A program made the translations under genes and the position numbers. From Colius striatus (taxonomy: Eukaryota > Chordata > Aves > Coliiformes > Coliidae), in assembly GCF_028858725.1 (NCBI RefSeq), contig NC_084790.1, forward strand, positions 84,879,506-84,943,505: a stretch of 64,000 bases of DNA, given 5' to 3'. Below, piece after piece: positions 57,439 through 64,000 of the stretch; position 1 is the first letter of the stretch; every line of letters begins with the position of its first letter. The notes under the pieces were generated by a model. It did not search any database. It saw only the letters and a program-made list of their open reading frames with translations, and was not told where the DNA came from.

Positions 57439-58534
57439 TGTCTTGGTTTGGCCCAGCCAGCACTGAAGTACCACGACAGTCTCTCACTCGGTGCCCCCAT
57501 TCACCCCCACTCTTGTTAGGATGTCAAAGGCCTCAGTAAAATGGGAGTAAAAAGAAAATCAAGGATGTTATGGATCAAGACAAGGGCAGGGAGGGCTTGC
57601 TGCCAATTATGATTCCGGGCAAAACAGACTCCAGTGCTCGACTGAGAGGAAAGTAGGAAAGTTTTATTGTACTACCTACAGGAAACAGAACAGAACAAAA
57701 GCAAAAGAGAGTAAGATGATGAGAAAATTACACCCAGCACTTTAAGATCTCCCTCCCCATCCCTCCTTTCTTCCCAGGCCCAGCTCACTGTCCCCCATAT
57801 CTCTACCTCCTCCCCCCTCAGTGGCTCAGGGGGGCAGGGAGTGGGGGATGTGGTCAGTGTCTCACAGATGTGCTCTGCCACTTCTCTCTGCTCAGATGAA
57901 GACAACTCCTGGCATCCTTCCCCTGCTCCAACATGGGGTTCCTCCCCCAGGACATAGTCCTGTATGAACTGCTCTGGTGTGGGTTGTTCCCAGCAGCTGC
58001 AGCTTCTGCCCACACAGGGTCCCTCACAGTCCTTAGTGAATATCTCTGGTGTGGATTCTTCCCCACAGTTGCAGCTTCTGTGAATATTGTGTCCCTCACA
58101 CGGGACATGACCTCCTCTGGCCATAGTCACTGCTTCTGACTCGAGATCTTTAATTGAGTGAGTCACTGCCCCTGATACGGGGTTTTTAACGAAATGCAAA
58201 CAAATCTCAGCTTCACCAGTCCTCTCCATAGAATACAGGGGAGTCTCTGCTCCAGCACACCTCCTCCTCTCTTCCCTCACTGACCTTGGAGTCCTCATGG
58301 TTGCTTCTCTCTCTCTTCCCACTCCTTACACCACCACCAGCCAGAAAAGAAGAGCCAGAACAAAGAAGGAGCAGGAAGAATCCTCCTCTTCCAGCTTCTT
58401 AAAAAGTGACTGTGGAGGTGTCTAATTGGCTCAGCCCCAGAAGTGGGTCTGGCTTAGAGCTGGGGAGTTTCGAGCAACTTCTTACAGGAGCCCCTTCCCC
58501 CTTACCAGAAACAGCATCATGTCAAACCATGGCA
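57439..58534 (-). mobile_element. Solo LTR, avian ERVL type, minus orientation
   Basis: 1096 bp. Read on the minus strand it starts TGCCATGGTTTGACATG and ends CCAAACCAAGACA (TG...CA). Identical 5-bp flanks GCTGT at 57434-57438 and 58535-58539 form a target duplication. AATAAA is present on the minus strand near 57661-57667. Two related units of about 65 bp lie at about 57970-58100 (CTCTGGTGTGG...GCAGCTTCTG). The GAGTCTGTTTTGCCC block near the 3' end is shared with the LTR at 33186. No internal viral genes are attached. Confidence 0.92.
57672..58322 (-). pseudogene. Long open frame inside the LTR (216 codons)
   Basis: The frame lies wholly within the LTR, between its 5' part and poly(A) signal, and includes the tandem units, which code repeated Cys/Glu-rich stretches (for example CNCGEESTPEIF and CSCWEQPTPEQF). 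It resembles no gag, pol or env domain that I know. Open frames in LTRs are usually incidental. The repeat unit length, a multiple of three, would help keep it open. Confidence 0.35.
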
Positions 58535-58539
58535 GCTGT

Positions 58540-61059
58540 TAACAGAAGCAAGTGGCTTTTGGCAGATGGAGCCATGATTCAAGTCACTATCTGGAGGCAC
58601 ATCCTAGAGCCAAAGCAATAGGTGTCTGGTTTCTGTCTTCTGAATTGGAAGCTAGGCCCCAGTGTTGGGTGTCCAAATCAGAGAGGTGATGGCTCTTGCT
58701 TGCTATAGATAGGGAGAAGAGAGGTAGGTCAGGGCAGTGAGCACATCCTCCTCTTTGGTCTCTCTTTCCTGTTTGCTTATCTGATGTGTAACATCTGGAT
58801 GTGAGCTCATTCTGGCTCCAGCTCTGAGATTCTTTGAAGTCCTTGAGCCCTGAGGCAACCAGGATGGGCAGAGGATGTCAAACCATCCAGGAAGTAAGAA
58901 ATGGGTCATAGAAATCCTCTGTCTCACTTTTCACGGGAAAAAGTGGATACATACCCTGTACAGCACTTGCTCAATAGGATCATCGTCTTTGCCTCTGGTG
59001 TGAGTGATTATCATGTATTTGAGCTTCATGTCAACCTCTCTTAAAGGTCAGCCTGGGCTGCCAGGACACTTGCTGATGAGAAGAAGTTTCTTCTGGATTT
59101 GATTAATCTGGAGGTGAGATCTGGTGGCTTTGTCCTGGAAGTATGGGCTAAGGAAAGATCTCCCTAGAGAGTTACTCTGGATTGTAGTGAGCTCCGGAGG
59201 TCCTCTGGTCCAGCCAGCTCAGCAAAGTTATCAAACCTGCTCAGCATTTTGTCCATTAGAGTCTCAACGTTGTTTGCAAGGATGGAGACTGAACACCCCC
59301 TTGAGTCACCTCTTGGGTGCTGAACAACATGGCAAATGAATTTTCTAGTACTTCATCAGAGCTTCCCACGCTGCAGCTACCAGTCCTCAGACCCTGAGGG
59401 GAGCAGCTGCCATGGTTTGCTGCTGGAGAAGACTTTCTCCTACCTGTCTTTTCCATGGCTGGGGCATATTCCTGCTTGGTTCCTCAGCTCCTCGGGAACA
59501 TCACCACTTTCTAGCAAGGCAGCAGCGTGTGTGTGCCTGTGTGCACTGAGAAGGCTTATCGCCAACTGACCTAATTATTATAATCTGGCTCTTCCCGTGG
59601 CAGCACAGGTTTCCTTGGCGCTCAGGAGGCTTCCCTGGTTTCTCCAAGCTGCTGTTTGATTTCTCGTCTGTCATTTAATATTGCTCATTCACTGAGGCTG
59701 GGTAAAGCCAGAAAACAAGGCTTGTAGCCAGATTTACTGCAATGCTTGTGAACTACCTTTCCTACTTCGTTGGCCACCCTGCTGGGTTTGGTGGCTGCAG
59801 CCTGCCAACCTCCCTGCTTGTGTTTGCTTGCAACCTTGCTCTTCATCATGACCCCTTCCTCTTTCCCTTGCCCCAACTGCCCCCTCTTCCCCCTCCTCTT
59901 CCCTTTGCCCCTGATGTACATGTGCATCATTACTGCACAGATCCTCTGGCTGCCAAAGTTATTGGGTGAAAACTCTATGTTGCTGTTTTTCTGCCCTGCT
60001 CATAGATGCAGGGTTGTTACCTGTCCTTTTTTTTTCATTGTCTCACCCTTATCTCTTTTTGTCATCTATCCTTTTTTTCATTGCCCATCCTTTTTGCTGT
60101 TGTTGTTTATCTCATTGCTTTCTGTTCCCTATTCCTTCCCCCCCCCCCCCCTTCGCAGATGCCGCCTTCTCCACCTGACACCTTTCCTTTCCCTAAGGGG
60201 TTTATTTGGGTGCAGATATAGACAAGTTACCTTTTAAGTATACCAACTTCTTTTTTCAGTAAGACAGGGATTTGCAGCATGTTAACAGGATTTAACAGCT
60301 CCTTCAGCATAAATAAAATCAAGCCCAGGAGAGAAAAAAGCCCCAACCCAACCAAACAACAAAACATTGCCTCTTGGAGTGAGTTCCCTCCATTCATAAA
60401 CTTATTCTTCTCCCTGAAAATAGAAGCTGGGAATCATTCCTGTGGTATCTGAAAGCCTCTGTGGTCCCTGCCAGGCAGAGAATAACCTGATGTAACTCGG
60501 TGACTCCTCTCAGGGACAGGGCTTACCGCTAAGCTTCCCGGGTAAACCACCTGATGGGATCAGAGGTTGGCAGCACTACAGGGGCTTGGTGACAAAGGGT
60601 TTGAGAAACAAGAAGTCAGCAGCATTCTCCTGAAAACTTGGGTGTTTTTTTTTATCCCCTTGTCTTGTCCAAGATCCAGTTTGACCTGAGAGGTTGCAGC
60701 AGAGCATCATCCAAGCACCAAGGAGCACCTTTCTGCTTTTCTGGCTTTTTCTTTTCCCCTAGAGCTAAGTAGTTTGGGCTCTTTGCATCACTGAGGTCAA
60801 AGGTTTGTGACTAGCAGGCATCCTGATCTGATGTGTCTGCTGAAACTGCTGATGCTACTCCCTTTTGCTGCAATCACAGTCTTTCCCTCATGTTCTTGTT
60901 ACGATTAACTTTGAGGCTCTTAATCCTTCAGGTGTAAGCAGAGGTTGGCCAGTGCAAGGAGGGGGCTTTTTCAGATGCCAGCGTGGTCTCTGCAGCTGTA
61001 TTTTGTGAGGCTGTCACATGGCAGAGGTCTTCCTGGGAAGACCTTCATGATGAAGGACA
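58540..61059 (+). other. Presumed intron; polypyrimidine tract, no exon confirmed
   Basis: About 2.5 kb. It has a strongly pyrimidine-rich stretch (59990-60180) with a C14 run at 60138-60151. It is otherwise unremarkable. Confidence 0.45.
60138..60151. repeat. C14 homopolymer in a polypyrimidine tract
   Basis: Fourteen C within about 140 bp of nearly pure C/T on the plus strand (60018-60155), followed by TTCGCAG, so the tract also ends in a splice-acceptor-like sequence. Confidence 0.9.
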
Positions 61060-61143
61060 GGTGGTCCTGCTCTGGCACAAGGGGTTGGAATAGATGGTCT
61101 TTCAAGGTCCTTTCCAGCCTTTGACAGTCTGTGATTCTGTGAC
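61060..61143 (+). mobile_element. CR1 LINE 3' terminal scrap
   Basis: 'GGGTTGGAATAGATGGTCTTTCAAGG' followed by CCTTTCCAGCCTTTGACAGTC and the tail units TGTGATTCTGTGAC. Only about 80 bp remain. Confidence 0.85.
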
Positions 61144-63780
61144 CCTTCAATAAAAGGAAAACTTATCAAAATAAGCATCTCTGGCACCATCCCTGACCTG
61201 GCTGTATTTGTGGAGAAGGAGATTCTCTCAGTGCCTTCTTGGCTTGAGCTGCTGGGTGTTTACTCAATGCAGTCACCCCAGAGGCACACTGAAAACTAAG
61301 GGCAAACCTACGGTGGTCATCACAGACCCTCTAGATTTGTGATGCCTTGCCAGCAGTAGCACCTTGAAGCTTCAAGACCTCTTTCCTATTCCCCAAGCTA
61401 GAAGGGAAAGCCAAACATTTAAGATAAGTCCTTACGGGGCTTGTTGTGTTTTACAAGAGAGGGAAGTGAGATCTGGTGGCTTGCTGGAGGACCCAGCAAT
61501 ATATCCCAATCCCTTTTGCAGAGTGGGTTGTGCATGGGTCCATGATGGATGGGGCACTTGGACACAAGGAGCAGCTCAAGGACATTTTAGGACAAACTTA
61601 AGGTTCTTGTTCTCAGTACTCTGGCAGTAGTGCTGGATCTCAACAGGGTGGAAGGGACAGATGTCAAGGACTCTGTCAGGAGGGCACATTAGGATGTAGG
61701 GTCAGTGGATCCCAAGGCTGAATATCAGCTGTTTTGATCTGGGCCAGTTGTCTAGACTGTCATTGCTGCTGGCAGAGGTAAAAAGACACTCCCAAAGCTC
61801 ACTTGGTCTGATGTTCATCTCAAAATAGGTCATCTATCGTGTCCTGGAAGTACCTGTCTCACTGTTTGCTTTGTATAAATGAAAACCTCCCTGTCCTCCA
61901 GCTGCCCTGCCGGGGCTCAGCTGAATTGAGCTGCTTCATTTACCTCTTATTAATCAAACCCAGCAGTCCCCTGAGCAATAAATGTATCTGCTCAAATACT
62001 TGCAGCATCTTTACCCCTTGGCGTTCAGCAGGCTGCTTTTCTTCCTATCCTCATCACTGGCTTCTTATCACCCCTTACTTGCTGTCATTTAGAGAGGGGG
62101 ATAACTGAAGGGGGAGTAGGACTGTCTGGAAAGGGCTTTTGGGGAGATGTGTGGCCATGTTGCTGCTGTAGAGCATCCAGGGAGCAGAGTGGTAATCTGG
62201 GAGTGATTGCAAAGAAATGCACTTCAGACCTCAAAAAGGAGGCTGGTGGCTGGCCAGTAACTCACAGAAATTCCTGTCTGGGGAGGTGCTTTGCTTGGTA
62301 TTTGTGAGGTTAGTTTCTGAAGAGAGGTGTTATCCCAGAGAGTTGGTTCAAGCTGTCCCACGAGCTGCTGAAAGGAGCTGAAAGATGGGGATGGATTTGA
62401 GGAAGGTTGAGCCTGTGGTAGGTCCCAAGAAAAGCTTGGGAAGAGCCTGATCACTGACTATCTAGGGCTGAGTATCACCTGCTGCTATGATTTGACCATA
62501 GTGGTGAGTCCATGAGCTGGAGCTCATCCCTGCCACACTGCTGCATCCCTTGGTTCAGTGGGACCCTTGGTGGATGCCTGCAGTGTCTGCACTGGGTCAT
62601 GTCCCTTCCCAGGGCAGCTGCTGGGAACCCAGTGCAAACCCTGGGTCCAACTGGGTATCAAATATGCTCTTTGAATTGCTTTCAGGAACTGTGTGGGAGA
62701 ACGTGCAGGAGAATCTTGAGGGCTTAAAAATGGCTTTAGGATCCGCACAGTCATCTTCCCAAGCCGTGAGCACTGTCTTAGATGATGCCCTTTGCCTACA
62801 GCAGTCTTAGAGACCCAGGTTTAGCTGGGATGGTCCCTCTGGTTGGAGTGAGAGTCACATCTCCAAAATGCAATCACTTTGCTGAGTGGAAACCCACTGT
62901 CTAGACCACGTTGAGTTCCATCTTTTCAGGTGCAGGAGATAAGGAGGACACTGTATGCAGCCCCAGGAGAAGGGAAAGCTTTGGCAGCTGGCTCAGTCCT
63001 GTGTCAAAACCCTGTCCTTAAATGCATTAGGGTTGGACATCTTTCTGGACTGTGTGTGGGGCTGTGTCCTTCTTTCACAATCAGAATGTTCAACAACATG
63101 GGAGATGATGATCCTGGCTTTTTGCCTGTCTTTGTAAGTGGCTGCAGCTCTTATATTGCTACATTTAAACCTGGAAGAAACCAAAAGCAGGGACAGTGGT
63201 CCTGGGAGCCTCAGGCCTTCTGACACTGATGTTCTCTTTCCATGGCCAGCTCTGTGCCACAATGGACCTTCTCGTGTGGTGTTCAACACAGGGATCTCTG
63301 TCCTCTGGTGCTTCCCCAGGGCTTCATTTACTTCCTATGTCTCTTCATTTCTTGTTATTGAACCAAAAGAGTTATGAGGAAGGAGATTCTTTCCCTTCCG
63401 TCTATACGGGATTCCAATTTCCTCGATTCTTGTTCAATCTCATCCGTGGCAGTGCCATACCTGCTGTCTCTGTGGAACTGATAAGGCCTGTGACTGATGC
63501 TCCTAGGGTGGCTGTGATATAAAAGCTGCTTATTTTGTAACCTGAACATTTAAACGTGCTGGAGGAGCAAGGGTCCAGGGTCAGGTTTTGGAAGTTCTGT
63601 TTCCCTGTGGGTGTTGTTGAGTTGGGTTTTTTAGTGTTTTATTGGGTTTCTTTAAGCACCAAAAGCAAATAAAGATTCAGAAAATCTCTGAATATATTTA
63701 TCTGTGCATGTAGCCTTTCAGATGAGTTTAATTAGCTCAGAGAGGGGTATGCTAAGTTGTTTATTCCCCCCTCCCTCTGC
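61144..63780 (+). other. Presumed intron, no exon confirmed
   Basis: About 2.6 kb. A good acceptor at 62685 precedes a short open frame (to 62810), and a donor-like GTAAGTG occurs at 63134. They do not form a convincing exon chain. No repeats recognised. Confidence 0.4.
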
Positions 63781-64000
63781 AAAATGGGTTGGGGCAATCC
63801 CTGCTATCAGTAGAGGCTGGGCTGTGGATGGAGAGCAGCCCTGCAGGGAAGGACTTGGAGGTGTTGCTGCATAAAAAGCAGAACATGAGCCAGCAATGCT
63901 CACAGCTCAGAAAGCCACCTGTATCCTGATCTGCACCCAAAGCTGTGTGGGCAGCAGGTCAAGGGAGGGGATCCTTTCCTCTCTTCTCTTCTCTGGTCAG
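63781..64000 (+). mobile_element. CR1 LINE, partial, runs off the right edge
   Basis: 'AATGGGTTGGGGCAATCCCTG' through 'GAACATGAGCCAGCAATG' is CR1 ORF2 sequence of the same subtype as the minus-strand copy at 35179-36103. The 3' part lies beyond the window. Confidence 0.9.

Noticed and set aside
1..64000. Search for tRNA, rRNA, snRNA, CRISPR, bacterial operons or plasmid/phage parts.
   Set aside because: Nothing with the expected motifs or folding was noticed by eye. The window is vertebrate in character. A covariance-model search would be needed to exclude small RNAs fully.

Overview
The window is vertebrate nuclear DNA, almost certainly from a bird. About twenty fragments of the CR1 LINE lie on both strands. 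Most are 5'-truncated and many end in the 8-bp tail (reverse complement TAGAATCA). Two long solo LTRs of avian ERVL type with 5-bp flanking repeats, GC-rich CpG-island promoters and G/C-rich minisatellites fit the same picture. The species cannot be named from the sequence. A crocodilian or turtle is a weaker alternative, since they also carry CR1.

Genes. No complete protein-coding gene is visible. There are two CpG-island promoters. Island 1 (about 520-1480) appears to fire leftward: a minus-strand first exon ends at 510 with a strong donor, and 1-509 is then its first intron. Island 2 (about 44640-45700) appears to fire rightward: a plus-strand first exon ends at 44990 with a strong donor, followed by possible small alternative exons, and 45-64 kb is probably long first-intron sequence. 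The two start sites are divergent and about 44 kb apart. Both first exons look non-coding (each carries only a short upstream ORF), so neither gene can be named.

Layout. 0-1.5 kb: promoter 1 with microsatellite, GGGAC repeat and a 16-bp G-quadruplex-prone array. 1.5-27.9 kb: intergenic DNA with about ten CR1 copies. 27.9-29.1 kb: G-rich minisatellite block holding a near-consensus CTCF motif beside an array of about 37 ten-bp units. 29-44 kb: a possible minus-strand LTR-like promoter at 32 kb, a solo LTR at 33.2-34.3 kb, four CR1 copies, and an AT-rich possible regulatory element at 43.3-43.7 kb. 44.2-45.7 kb: a 30-bp minisatellite running directly into promoter 2, with a ZNF143/THAP11-type motif. 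45.7-64 kb: presumed intron with CR1 copies (one keeping reverse-transcriptase remnants at 55.9-57.0 kb), an unclassified segment bounded by perfect 16-bp inverted repeats at 53.5-54.0 kb, a solo LTR with matching 5-bp target duplications at 57.4-58.5 kb, and a CR1 that runs off the right edge.

Almost every long open frame here is explained by GC-rich sequence, tandem repeats with unit length divisible by three, or decayed CR1/LTR sequence. I found no rRNA, tRNA, CRISPR or intact mobile-element gene. The less explained items are the CTCF/10-bp-period block, the inverted-repeat segment with an ATG-started 99-codon frame, the TATA-plus-leader-like frame at 32 kb, and candidate small exons after promoter 2.
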